A stretch of DNA of 64,000 bases from Xaviernesmea rhizosphaerae (GTDB lineage: Bacteria > Pseudomonadota > Alphaproteobacteria > Rhizobiales > Rhizobiaceae): assembly GCF_001938945.1 (NCBI RefSeq), contig NZ_MKIO01000024.1:228095-292094 (forward strand), written 5' to 3'. The stretch's first letter is position 1; the number at the start of each line of letters is the position of its first letter. Under the pieces are notes generated by a model that saw only the letters and a program-made list of their open reading frames with translations, did not search any database and was not told the origin of the DNA. A program made the translations under genes and the position numbers. Shown here one piece after another: positions 20,272 through 28,732 of the stretch.

Positions 20272-20754
20272 ATGATCGATCTTTCCCCCGATGCGCAGCT
20301 TGCCGACACGTTGAGGCAACTGGCGGCCTGCCTCAACCAGACGGGCGCCCCCTGGATGATCTTCGGCGGCGCCGCCATGGTGCTGCACGGGCTGGAGCCT
20401 GGCCCGGTCAAGGATATCGATGTTATCCTCTCTCAGGAAACCGCAGCGGCCCTGGCCGCGCGCCATGGCTGGTCCAATCAGGCCGATGGCACGTCGGCGC
20501 TGTTTCGCTCCGCCGTGCTCTTGAGGCCGGATTTTGGGCCCATTCCCGTCGAGCTGCTCGGCGGCTTTCAAATCCGGACGCAGGATGGATGGACGGCCGT
20601 TGAGAGCGGCGGCAGCCAGCCGATGCGGCTGGGCGGCGAGACGCTGCACGTTGCCGAGGCGCGCAGGCTTTCGGCCCTCTTCAGGCTCTGCGGCCGGCCG
20701 AAGGATATCCGGCGCGCCGCCATGCTCGACGCGCGCGCAGAGCGTGCCGACTGA
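20272..20754 (+). CDS. Nucleotidyltransferase-fold hypothetical protein
   Basis: 160 residues. GAPWMIFGGAAMVLHGLEPGPVKDIDVILS resembles the G-G-A-x-A...D-x-D core of minimal nucleotidyltransferases (Asp-Ile-Asp near residue 49), as in AbiEii-like or aminoglycoside-type folds. The ending ARRLSALFRLCGRPKDIRRAAML fits the helix that follows. It may be a housekeeping or toxin-related enzyme; no cognate antitoxin is adjacent. Its stop codon abuts, without a spacer, the stop of the convergent MFS gene, so neither has room for its own terminator there. Confidence 0.6.
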   Translation: MIDLSPDAQLADTLRQLAACLNQTGAPWMIFGGAAMVLHGLEPGPVKDIDVILSQETAAALAARHGWSNQADGTSALFRSAVLLRPDFGPIPVELLGGFQIRTQDGWTAVESGGSQPMRLGGETLHVAEARRLSALFRLCGRPKDIRRAAMLDARAERAD

Positions 20755-21999
20755 TCAGCCCTTCTGGCCCTCGGGCACGTCGAGTGTCTGGATCTGGCGC
20801 AGCTTGGGGAAGCCGAGCGCCCAGAGCACGGAGACGACCAGCGTGCCGAAGCCGCCGATGACCACGGCCGGCACCGCGCCGAAGGCCGAGGCCATCATGC
20901 CCGCGCGGAATTCGCCGAGCTCGTTGGAGGCGCCGACGAAGACCATGTTGACGGCGTTGACCCGCCCGCGCAGCTCGTCCGGCGTCCAGAGCATGATCAG
21001 CGTCTCGCGCACATAGACCGAGACCATGTCGGCGGCGCCGATCAGGATGAGGGCCGCGATCGACAGCCAGGGCGTGGCCGAGAGGCCGAAGACCACCGTG
21101 CCCAGGCCGAACAGGGCGACGCCGACAAACATCATGAGGCCGGCATGGCTGCGGATCGGATGGGCGGCGAGGAACAGCGCCATGGAAACCGCGCCGATGC
21201 CGGGCGCCGCGCGCAGCAGCCCCAGCCCCCAGGGCCCGAGCGACAGCACGTCGCGGGCGAAGACGGGCATCAGCGCCACCGCGCCGCCGAGCAGCACGGC
21301 GAACAGATCGAGCGAGATCGCGCCCAGAACGACCTTCTCGCTGACGATATAGCGGAAGCCGGCGGTGATGGTCTGCCAGTTCTGCGCCTTGCCCGCCGAA
21401 CGCTGCGCGGGCTTCGGGATGGCGAAGACCATGATGGCCGAGGCGAGGAAGAAGGCGACGGCGACCATATAGGGAATGGCCGGCCCGAGCGCATAGATCA
21501 GGCCACCGGCCACGGGGCCGACGATCATCGCGGTCTGCCAGGAGGAGGAGTTCCAGGCGATGGCGCTCGGCAGATCCTCCGGCGGCACCAGATTGGGCGC
21601 CAGCGAATTGGCGGCCGGCCCGAGAAAGGCGCGTTCGATGCCGAAGATCAGGAGCACGGCATAGACCGGCAAAGGCGAAAACAGGCCAGATAGCGTCAAG
21701 GCCAGCAGGGCGCCGGCGCACAGCATGCTGACCACCATGCAGATCCCCATGATGACCCGGCGGTTGAAGCGGTCGGCGGCGCTGCCCGTTACCAGGATCA
21801 AGGCGAGCGAGGGCAGGAACTGCACCAGGCCGATCAGGCCGAGATCGAAGGGATCCTTGGTCAGGTCGTAGATCTGCCAGCCGACGGAGACGCTGACGAT
21901 CTGCACGGCGAAATAGGCGAGGAAGCGGGAGATGAAATAACGCCGGTAGCCGACATGGCGGAAGGCGGCGAAACGATGACCCGGCACCGCTTGTGACAT
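20755..21999 (-). CDS. MFS transporter, EntS-like
   Basis: A 414-residue major facilitator with about 12 membrane helices. FAAFRHVGYRRYFISRFLAYFAVQIVSVSVGWQIYDLT at the start, GSAADRFNRRVIMG (motif A-like loop), and the ending GALGFP-like helices resemble the EntS/MFS_3 exporter group that includes siderophore exporters. The substrate is unknown; no siderophore genes are nearby. The start at 21999 (MSQAVPGHRF) has AGGGG about eleven bases upstream; a further 57 codons open in frame upstream look non-coding. Divergent from yggT. Confidence 0.88.
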   Translation of the reverse strand: MSQAVPGHRFAAFRHVGYRRYFISRFLAYFAVQIVSVSVGWQIYDLTKDPFDLGLIGLVQFLPSLALILVTGSAADRFNRRVIMGICMVVSMLCAGALLALTLSGLFSPLPVYAVLLIFGIERAFLGPAANSLAPNLVPPEDLPSAIAWNSSSWQTAMIVGPVAGGLIYALGPAIPYMVAVAFFLASAIMVFAIPKPAQRSAGKAQNWQTITAGFRYIVSEKVVLGAISLDLFAVLLGGAVALMPVFARDVLSLGPWGLGLLRAAPGIGAVSMALFLAAHPIRSHAGLMMFVGVALFGLGTVVFGLSATPWLSIAALILIGAADMVSVYVRETLIMLWTPDELRGRVNAVNMVFVGASNELGEFRAGMMASAFGAVPAVVIGGFGTLVVSVLWALGFPKLRQIQTLDVPEGQKG

Positions 22000-22266
22000 G
22001 GACGTCAATCCCCTGGCGTGAACAGGCCCTTCACGTGAACGGATCGGGCCGGCTGCGGCGTGCGCTCCGCATCGTCGCTCCTTTTCCTGCGCCGTTCGGA
22101 TTTCGTCAATCCTGACAGGCAAAAGCCGGGCGAGGAGAGGGGCGCACAGGCTTGCCCGCTTCGTCGTCAATGTCTACATGTCTGTCAACACAATCGGCGG
22201 GTTTTCCTGCAGACGGGCCTTACGCGAAATCTGGCCTCTGACGGACGCCATCATTTGGAGAAGCGT

Positions 22267-22572
22267 ATGATCGCTGTCATTCAGACCGTCTTGTTCCTGC
22301 TCAACATCATCTGGTTCTTCGTGATCGCCTCGGCGATCTTCTCCTGGCTCTATGCCTTCAACGTCATCAACACCAACAATCAGGCGATCAACATGATCGG
22401 CCGCTCGCTCTACCAGCTGACCGAGCCGCTCTACCGCCCGATCCGCCGCATCCTGCCGGATATGGGCGGCGTCGATCTCTCGCCGCTGGTGGTGCTGGTC
22501 ATCCTCTACTTCCTGGAATTGTTCATCAAGACGACGGTGGCGCCCGCTCTGCTCGGCGCGTCGATGTACTGA
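22267..22572 (+). CDS. YggT family integral membrane protein
   Basis: 101 residues with two membrane helices (MIAVIQTVLFLLNIIWFFVIASAIFSW and VDLSPLVVLVILYFLELFI) and the family signature YQLTEPLYRPIRRILPDMGGVDLSP between them. YggT proteins are linked to osmotic shock tolerance and division-related membrane tasks. GGAG lies six bases before the ATG at 22267, which settles the start; the frame is open upstream but unconserved. A very long hairpin follows the stop. Confidence 0.92.
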   Translation: MIAVIQTVLFLLNIIWFFVIASAIFSWLYAFNVINTNNQAINMIGRSLYQLTEPLYRPIRRILPDMGGVDLSPLVVLVILYFLELFIKTTVAPALLGASMY

Positions 22573-22593
22573 CGCCATCGCCTTTGCGAACTG

Positions 22594-22679
22594 AAAAAAA
22601 CGCCGCCCCGGGCATGAACGACCCCCTGATGTTGATGTCCAACCTTCAGGGGGCGGTTCATGCCCGGAGCGGCGTTTTT
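22594..22679. terminator. Long bidirectional hairpin terminator between yggT and the OFA transporter
   Basis: A stem of about 34 bp (22594-22629 with 22646-22679, three mismatches) begins with seven As and ends with five Ts, enclosing a 16-base loop. A-run before and T-run after make it a terminator for both converging genes. The stem is much longer than usual for an intrinsic terminator. Confidence 0.85.
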
Positions 22680-22707
22680 CTATGGGCTTCTTTCCCTCTT
22701 GGCGCGG

Positions 22708-24357
22708 TCAGTTGAACAGTGCCAGGCTGCTCTTCAGCGTAACCCAGATGCCCCAGGCGAGCGGCAGGCCGACAGCGGCCCAGGCAAGGGCCGCGGTGGC
22801 GTCAAAGCCGCCCTTGCCGATGCCGAAGGAGCCTGTGGGCCCGGCATTGGCCGCTGCGGTCTGGGCCTGCAGCGCGGCCACCTCGGCGTCGCTCATGAAC
22901 CATTTTTCCGGCAGCGGACGCACCAGCGCATTGGCGATGAGGCCGAGCGCCAGCATGCCCGCCAGGATATACATGGTGCCGCTATAGAGCTCCGGCCCCG
23001 GCGCCACGCCCGCGGCGATCTGCGCCTCGCGGATGTAGTTGACCACCACGGGGCCGACGATGCCCGCAGTGGCCCAGGCCGTTAGCAGCCGGCCATGAAT
23101 GGCGCCGACGAACTGCGTGCCGAAGATGTCCGCGAGATAGGCGGGGATGGTGGCGAACCCGCCGCCATACATCGAGAGGATGATGGCGAAGGCGAGCACG
23201 AAGAACAGCTTCGAGCCCATGGTGGCGAAGGTCGGCGCCAGCGCATAGAGCAGGATGCCGAGGATGAAGAAGCAGAAGTAGGTGTTCTTGCGCCCGATCC
23301 GGTCGGACAGAGACGCCCAGAAGAAGCGGCCGCCGATGTTGAACAGCGAAAGCAAGCCGGTGAAGCCGGCGGCAACGGCCGCGATCTGCATCTTCTGCCC
23401 CGCATCCAGCGCGGCAAAGGCGATGCCGGGCTGGCCGATCAGCGAGCCGGCGAAGATCTCCTGCAGCATGGGCGAAGCCATGCCGATCACGCCGATGCCG
23501 GCCGAGACGTTGAGGCAGAGCACGGCCCAGATCAGCCAGAATTGCGGCGTGCGGTGCGCATTCTTCAGGTGGACGTGGCGGGTGGTGATCATCGCGCTCT
23601 TGGCCGCCGGCGGCGTCCAGCCTTCCGGCCGCCAGCCGGCCGGGGGAATGCGATAGCCGAAGGTTCCACCCAACATGAACACGGCATAGATCGCCGCCAT
23701 CACCATGAATGTCTGCCAGACACCGGGGTCGGCCTCGGTGCGGAAGGTGCCCATCAGGATGTTGGCAAGCGGGGCGCCGATCATGGCGCCGCCGCCAAAG
23801 CCCATGATCGCCATGCCGGTTGCCATGCCGCGCCGGTCTGGAAACCATTTGATCAACGTGGAGACCGGCGAGATATAGCCGAGCCCCAGCCCGATGCCGC
23901 CGATCACGCCCGCACCGAGCCACATCAGCCACAATTGATGAAACATCACGCCGAAGGCGGCAATCAGGATGCCGCCGCACCAGCACAGCGTCGACACGAA
24001 CGCCGCCTTGCGCGGGCCGACCTTCTCCAGCCAGCCGCCCCAAAGCGCGGCCGAGCAGCCGAGCAGCACGAAGAACAGGGTGTAGATCCAGCCGAGATCG
24101 GCCACGCGCCAGTTGCAGTCGGTGGTAAACAGGGCCGAGGCGAGCGACAGGCTGGCGCAGCTTGGATCGGTGACCGGCAGGGCCTTGCTGAGCGGCAGCC
24201 AGAACACGCTAAAGCCATAGGCCATGCCGATGCACAGATGGATGGCGAGGGCGGCCGGGGGCACGAGCCAGCGGTTGAAGCCGGGCCGGGCGACGATCCG
24301 TGCCTTGTCGAGAAGGCCGGATGCGTGTCGTGCCTCGGGAATGCTTGCAACTGTCAT
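22708..24357 (-). CDS. OFA-family (oxalate/formate antiporter type) MFS transporter
   Basis: 549 residues with about 12 to 14 membrane helices. The start FNRWLVPPAALAIHLCIGMAYGFSVFWLPLSKAL, the loop GWLEKVGPRKAAFVS and GIGLGLGYISPVSTLIKWFPDRRGMATGMAIMGFGGG are hallmarks of the OFA family (OxlT, RhmT, YhjX relatives). Placed downstream of the formate dehydrogenase genes on the same strand, with a 290-base gap, it is a candidate for formate, oxalate or another small-carboxylate carrier. The ATG at 24357 follows GGAGGA by ten bases; 59 codons upstream are open but unlike the family. Confidence 0.88.
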   Translation of the reverse strand: MTVASIPEARHASGLLDKARIVARPGFNRWLVPPAALAIHLCIGMAYGFSVFWLPLSKALPVTDPSCASLSLASALFTTDCNWRVADLGWIYTLFFVLLGCSAALWGGWLEKVGPRKAAFVSTLCWCGGILIAAFGVMFHQLWLMWLGAGVIGGIGLGLGYISPVSTLIKWFPDRRGMATGMAIMGFGGGAMIGAPLANILMGTFRTEADPGVWQTFMVMAAIYAVFMLGGTFGYRIPPAGWRPEGWTPPAAKSAMITTRHVHLKNAHRTPQFWLIWAVLCLNVSAGIGVIGMASPMLQEIFAGSLIGQPGIAFAALDAGQKMQIAAVAAGFTGLLSLFNIGGRFFWASLSDRIGRKNTYFCFFILGILLYALAPTFATMGSKLFFVLAFAIILSMYGGGFATIPAYLADIFGTQFVGAIHGRLLTAWATAGIVGPVVVNYIREAQIAAGVAPGPELYSGTMYILAGMLALGLIANALVRPLPEKWFMSDAEVAALQAQTAAANAGPTGSFGIGKGGFDATAALAWAAVGLPLAWGIWVTLKSSLALFN

Positions 24358-24647
24358 GGACGATATCTCCTCCAGATGGTCATGACATGATGATGGGGTT
24401 GGGCCGGCCGGCTGATCCTTGAAAGGCGCCGCCCGCTCCGCCAGCCGGCCTCCTCCGGTCCGGCCTCTTGTCCTGAACTCCTCTTCTTGAATCCTAGAAG
24501 TTGTTTCCCGTCCGCTGCCCGCCGCCCTCCTCAAGGCCGCCGGTGGTCCGGTCTGCCCGGCATGGTCAGATCATTGCCTGCCGGGAAAGGTTCGTCAGGT
24601 CCGGCCGGGCCTTGTTCTGCGCCCGGCAGGCAAGCCGCCTGCCTCCG

Positions 24648-24989
24648 TCAGGAGGCGGCGCTTTCCGGAATGCTCGGTTCGGAGAGCGACTGGCCGGCGG
24701 CCACGCCCTTACCCGGCAGGCTTTCTTCCGTCACGGGCAGGCCGGCGCCGGTGTGTGCCGGTGCCTGCGGGCGGCGGATCTGAGCGGATGCCTCGACCAC
24801 CAGCGGCAGGAAGCCTGGCTCGCCCGCATCGATCATCTCGAAGAAGCGCTTGCGCATGCGCGGCTCCCAGAACTTGTTGATATGCGTGGCCACGCCTTCG
24901 GCCCGCACCTCTTCCGGCTGCGACAGGAAGAAGGTGGCGATCTGGTTGGCCATGCGGACAAGCTTTTCGTCCGTCCCCTCAAGCGACAT
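24648..24989 (-). CDS. fdsD: Formate dehydrogenase subunit delta
   Basis: 113 residues. The first 70 (EKLVRMANQIATFFLSQPEEVRAEGVATHINKFWEPRMRKRFFEMID) are the FdsD fold; the rest is a Pro/Ser-rich tail of no known role. FdsD is needed for full activity of NAD-dependent Mo formate dehydrogenases. The ATG at 24989 has AAGGA seven bases upstream and overlaps the fdhD stop by eleven bases, so translation is coupled. A GC inverted repeat (24634-24659) spans its stop codon, without a T-run. Confidence 0.92.
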   Translation of the reverse strand: MSLEGTDEKLVRMANQIATFFLSQPEEVRAEGVATHINKFWEPRMRKRFFEMIDAGEPGFLPLVVEASAQIRRPQAPAHTGAGLPVTEESLPGKGVAAGQSLSEPSIPESAAS

Positions 24990-25803
24990 GGCGTGATCCT
25001 TCCATGCTGACCCGGTCCGGCCGGGTGAAAATCTCGAAATCCTCGTCGCGGGCAATGCCGATCAGGGTCATGCCCGCGGTCTCGGCCGTGCGAATGGCCA
25101 GGGCGGTGGGTGCGGAAATGGCGATCAGAACCGGGCTGCCGAGGGCCGCTGCCTTCTGCACCATTTCGACCGACAGCCGGCTGGTGACGACAACGGCGCC
25201 TTCGCTGCCCTGAAGGCCTCCCCGCAAGACGGCACCGCAGAGCTTGTCCAGCGCATTGTGCCGGCCGACATCCTCGCGCATGGCAAAAAGACCTTGCCCG
25301 CCCGGCCGATAGAAGCCGGCGCCATGGACCGCGCGGGTCTCCCGGTTCAGCGTCTGCGCGGCACCCAGCGCCTGCATGGCTTCAGCGATCTCTTCCGGCA
25401 TCAGGCGGAGCGCGCCCTCGGCAAAGGAAGGGACGGTGCGCGTCGCCTGCTCGATCGATTCAATGCCGCAAAGGCCGCAGCCGACGGGCCCCGCCATGCG
25501 GCGGCGGCGCGCGGTCAGCGCCTCGGCCGTGCTGTCGGCCAGCGTGATCTGCACGTCGATGCCCTCGCCAGCCTCCACCAGATCGATCGCGAGGATATCG
25601 CTGGCGCGGGCGATGATGCCCTCGGCCAGTGAGAAGCCGAGAGCGAAATCCGTCAGATCATCCGGCGTCGCCATCATCACCGCATGGGTGGAGCCGCCAT
25701 AGGAGAAGGCGACCGGCACTTCCTCCGGCACCAGCCGCTCAGCCTTCACCACCTCTCCGCCGCGAAAGGAGAGGCTCGCGAAGCGGCGGGCGGGGGGGAT
25801 CAT
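24979..25803 (-). CDS. fdhD: Formate dehydrogenase accessory sulfurtransferase FdhD
   Basis: A 274-residue FdhD. It passes sulfur from a cysteine desulfurase to the molybdenum cofactor, without which formate dehydrogenase is inactive. The essential motif CGLCG lies near residues 119-123, with FALGFSLAEGII before it and REDVGRHNALDKL and VVTSRLSVEMVQKAAALG after it. It lies between fdsA and fdsD in the operon, 42 bases after fdsA. Confidence 0.95.
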   Translation of the reverse strand: MIPPARRFASLSFRGGEVVKAERLVPEEVPVAFSYGGSTHAVMMATPDDLTDFALGFSLAEGIIARASDILAIDLVEAGEGIDVQITLADSTAEALTARRRRMAGPVGCGLCGIESIEQATRTVPSFAEGALRLMPEEIAEAMQALGAAQTLNRETRAVHGAGFYRPGGQGLFAMREDVGRHNALDKLCGAVLRGGLQGSEGAVVVTSRLSVEMVQKAAALGSPVLIAISAPTALAIRTAETAGMTLIGIARDEDFEIFTRPDRVSMEGSRHVA

Positions 25804-25845
25804 GCGCGCATCCCCGGCAGAAAAGAGGCCCTGTTCCTCATCGGC

Positions 25846-28728
25846 CTATTCCGCCGCTTCCAGCTTACCGGCAATGCGGCGCGACCGGCGGGACAGATCG
25901 TCATAATCCTGCTGCCATTCGGTCGGGCCGTTCGACGGCGACACCTGCACCGCCGTCACCTTGTATTCCGGGCAATTGGTCGCCCAGTCCGAGAAGTCCG
26001 TGGTGATGACATTGGCCTGCGTGTCGGGATGGTGGAAGGTGGTGTAGACCACGCCCGGCGCCACGCGATCGGTGATCAGAGCGCGCAGAGTCGTATCGCC
26101 GGAGCGGCTGGCGAGCTTGATCCAGTCGCCTTCCTTGATGCCGCGCTGCTCGGCATCGTGCGGATGGATTTCCAGACGATCCTCCTGGTGCCAGGTCACA
26201 TTCTCGGTGCGCCGGGTCTGCGCGCCGACATTGTATTGCGAGAGAATGCGGCCCGTGGTGAGCAGCAGCGGGAAGCGCGGGCCGGTCTTCTCGTCGGTCG
26301 CGACATATTCCGTGCGGATGAACTTTCCCTTGCCGCGCACGAAGCCGTCCACATGCATGATCGGCGAGCCCAGCGGGAATTTTTCGTTGCAGGGCCACTG
26401 CACCGAGCCGTGCTGGTCGAGATAGGCATAGGAGACGCTGGCGAAGCTCGGCGTGGTCGCGGCGATCTCGTCCATGATTTCTGAAGGATGCGCATAGGCC
26501 CAGTTCAGGCCCATGGCCTGGGCGAGCTTCTGCGTCACTTCCCAGTCGGCATAGCCGTTCTTCGGGCTCATCACCTTGCGCACGCGGTTGATGCGCCGCT
26601 CGGCATTGGTGAAGGTGCCGTCCTTTTCCAGGAAGGTCGAGCCGGGCAGGAACACATGGGCGTAATTGGCCGTCTCGTTCAGGAAGAGATCGTGCACCAC
26701 GACGCATTCCATTGCGGCGAGACCGGCCGAGACATGCTTTGTGTCAGGGTCGGACTGCAGAATGTCCTCGCCCTGAACATAGAGACCCTTGAAGGTGCCG
26801 TCGACGGCGGCATCCAGCATGTTGGGAATGCGCAGGCCGGGCTCGTTGTTGAGCGTCACGCCCCAGAGCTTCTCGAAGGTCTCGCGCGTGGCGTCGTCGG
26901 AGATGTGGCGATAGCCCGGCAGCTCATGCGGAAAAGAGCCCATGTCGCAGGAGCCCTGGACATTGTTCTGGCCGCGCAGCGGGTTCACGCCGACGCCGGG
27001 CCGGCCGATATTGCCGGTGACCATGGCCAGATTGGCGATCGCCATGACCGTGGTCGAGCCCTGGCTGTGCTCGGTTACGCCGAGGCCGTAATAGATCGCG
27101 CCATTGCCGCCCGTGGCATAGAGCCGTGCCGCGCCGCGCAGGAGATCGGCCGGCACGCCGGTATAGGCTTCGATCGCCTCAGGACTATGCTGCGGCTCGG
27201 CGACGAAGGCCGCCCAGTCCTCGAATTCCGACCAGTCGCAGCGCTCGCGGATGAAGGCTTCGTTGGCAAGGCCCTCGGTGACGATGACGTGGGCCAGCGC
27301 CGTCAGCACCGCGACATTGGTGCCGGGCTTGAGCGGCAGGTGATAGCTGGCCTCGACATGCGGCGTGCGCACGAGATCGATGCGGCGCGGATCGATGACG
27401 ATCAGCTTAGCCCCCTGCCGCAGCCGCTTCTTCAGCCGCGAGCCGAAGACCGGATGGCCGTCGGTCGGATTGGCGCCGATGACGAGCACGACATCAGACT
27501 GTTCGATGCTGTCGAAATTCTGCGTGCCGGCCGAGGTGCCGAAGGCCTGGCCCAGGCCATAGCCGGTGGGCGAATGGCAGACGCGAGCGCAGGTGTCGAC
27601 ATTGTTGTTGCCGAAGCCGGCGCGCACCAGCTTCTGCACCAGATAGGTCTCTTCATTGGTGCAGCGCGAGGAGGTGATGCCGCCAACGGCTTCGCGCCCG
27701 TAGCGATACTGGATGCGGCGGAATTCGGAGGCCACATGGGCGAAGGCCTCCTCCCAGCTGACTTCCCGCCAAGGGTCCGAGATCTTCTCGCGGATCATCG
27801 GATTAAGGATGCGGTCCTTGTGGGTGGCATAGCCATAGGCGAAGCGGCCCTTGACGCAGGAATGGCCGCGATTGGCCTGACCGTCCTTCCACGGCATCAT
27901 GCGCACCAGCTCCTCGCCACGCATCTCCGCCTTGAAGGAGCAGCCGACGCCGCAATAGGCGCAGGTGGTGACCTCGGAATGCTCCGGCTGGCCGATAGCG
28001 ATCACGGATTTTTCCGTCAGCGTCGCCGTCGGGCAGGCCTGGACGCAGGCGCCGCAGGAGACGCATTCGGAGGAGAGGAAGCTCTCATGCGCGCCGGGCG
28101 AGACGCGGCTGCCGAAGCCGCGCCCCTCGATGGTCAGCGCGAAGGTGCCCTGTACCTCCTCGCAGGCCCGCACGCAGCGCGAACAGACGATGCACTTGGC
28201 CGGATCATAGGTGAAGTAGGGGTTGCTCTCGTCCTTGGGCAGATAGCGGGCATTGGCCACGCCATCGGTCTCGCGTGCGCGGACGTGGTTGTCGCCCTCA
28301 TAGCCATAGCGCACATCGCGCAGGCCCACGGCGCCCGCCATGTCCTGCAGCTCGCAATCGCCATTTGCCGCGCAGGTCAGGCAGTCGAGCGGGTGGTCGG
28401 AGATATAGAGCTCCATCACGCCCTTGCGGATCGCCTTCAGTCGCTCCGTCTGGGTGTGAACGACCAAGCCCGGCATCACCGGCGTTGTGCAGGAGGCCGG
28501 CGTGCCGCCGCGCCCCTCGATCTCGATCAGACAGAGGCGGCAGGAGCCGAAGGCGTCGACCATGTCGGTGGCGCAGAGCTTCGGCACCTGGATGCCGGCC
28601 TCCATGGAGGCGCGCATGATCGAGGTGCCCGCCGGCACCGTGATGGAGCGCCCGTCGATGGTCAGCGTCACCTGTTCCTCGGCGCGGGAGGCGGGCGTGC
28701 CATAGTCGATTTCGTGAATAAGAGTCAT
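25846..28728 (-). CDS. fdsA: NAD-dependent formate dehydrogenase subunit alpha (Mo/W-bisPGD)
   Basis: A 960-residue catalytic subunit oxidising formate to CO2. An N-terminal NuoG-like part holds a [2Fe-2S] ferredoxin (CATDMVDAFGSCRLC region) and His/Cys and 4Fe-4S clusters (CLTCAANGDC; CIVCSRCVRAC; CVSCGACVQACP). Then comes the MopB domain with CAYCGVGCSF and the Mo-ligand Cys384 with His385 (RVCHSPT). All catalytic residues are present. The start is the ATG at 28728, with GGAG seven bases upstream; a TTG further up lies inside fdsB. Four bases separate it from the fdsB stop. Confidence 0.96.
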   Translation of the reverse strand: MTLIHEIDYGTPASRAEEQVTLTIDGRSITVPAGTSIMRASMEAGIQVPKLCATDMVDAFGSCRLCLIEIEGRGGTPASCTTPVMPGLVVHTQTERLKAIRKGVMELYISDHPLDCLTCAANGDCELQDMAGAVGLRDVRYGYEGDNHVRARETDGVANARYLPKDESNPYFTYDPAKCIVCSRCVRACEEVQGTFALTIEGRGFGSRVSPGAHESFLSSECVSCGACVQACPTATLTEKSVIAIGQPEHSEVTTCAYCGVGCSFKAEMRGEELVRMMPWKDGQANRGHSCVKGRFAYGYATHKDRILNPMIREKISDPWREVSWEEAFAHVASEFRRIQYRYGREAVGGITSSRCTNEETYLVQKLVRAGFGNNNVDTCARVCHSPTGYGLGQAFGTSAGTQNFDSIEQSDVVLVIGANPTDGHPVFGSRLKKRLRQGAKLIVIDPRRIDLVRTPHVEASYHLPLKPGTNVAVLTALAHVIVTEGLANEAFIRERCDWSEFEDWAAFVAEPQHSPEAIEAYTGVPADLLRGAARLYATGGNGAIYYGLGVTEHSQGSTTVMAIANLAMVTGNIGRPGVGVNPLRGQNNVQGSCDMGSFPHELPGYRHISDDATRETFEKLWGVTLNNEPGLRIPNMLDAAVDGTFKGLYVQGEDILQSDPDTKHVSAGLAAMECVVVHDLFLNETANYAHVFLPGSTFLEKDGTFTNAERRINRVRKVMSPKNGYADWEVTQKLAQAMGLNWAYAHPSEIMDEIAATTPSFASVSYAYLDQHGSVQWPCNEKFPLGSPIMHVDGFVRGKGKFIRTEYVATDEKTGPRFPLLLTTGRILSQYNVGAQTRRTENVTWHQEDRLEIHPHDAEQRGIKEGDWIKLASRSGDTTLRALITDRVAPGVVYTTFHHPDTQANVITTDFSDWATNCPEYKVTAVQVSPSNGPTEWQQDYDDLSRRSRRIAGKLEAAE

Positions 28729-28732
28729 GGAA

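Noticed and set aside
20272..20754. Abortive-infection (AbiEii) toxin
   Set aside because: The nucleotidyltransferase core is similar, but no AbiEi-like partner is adjacent, so only the fold is called.
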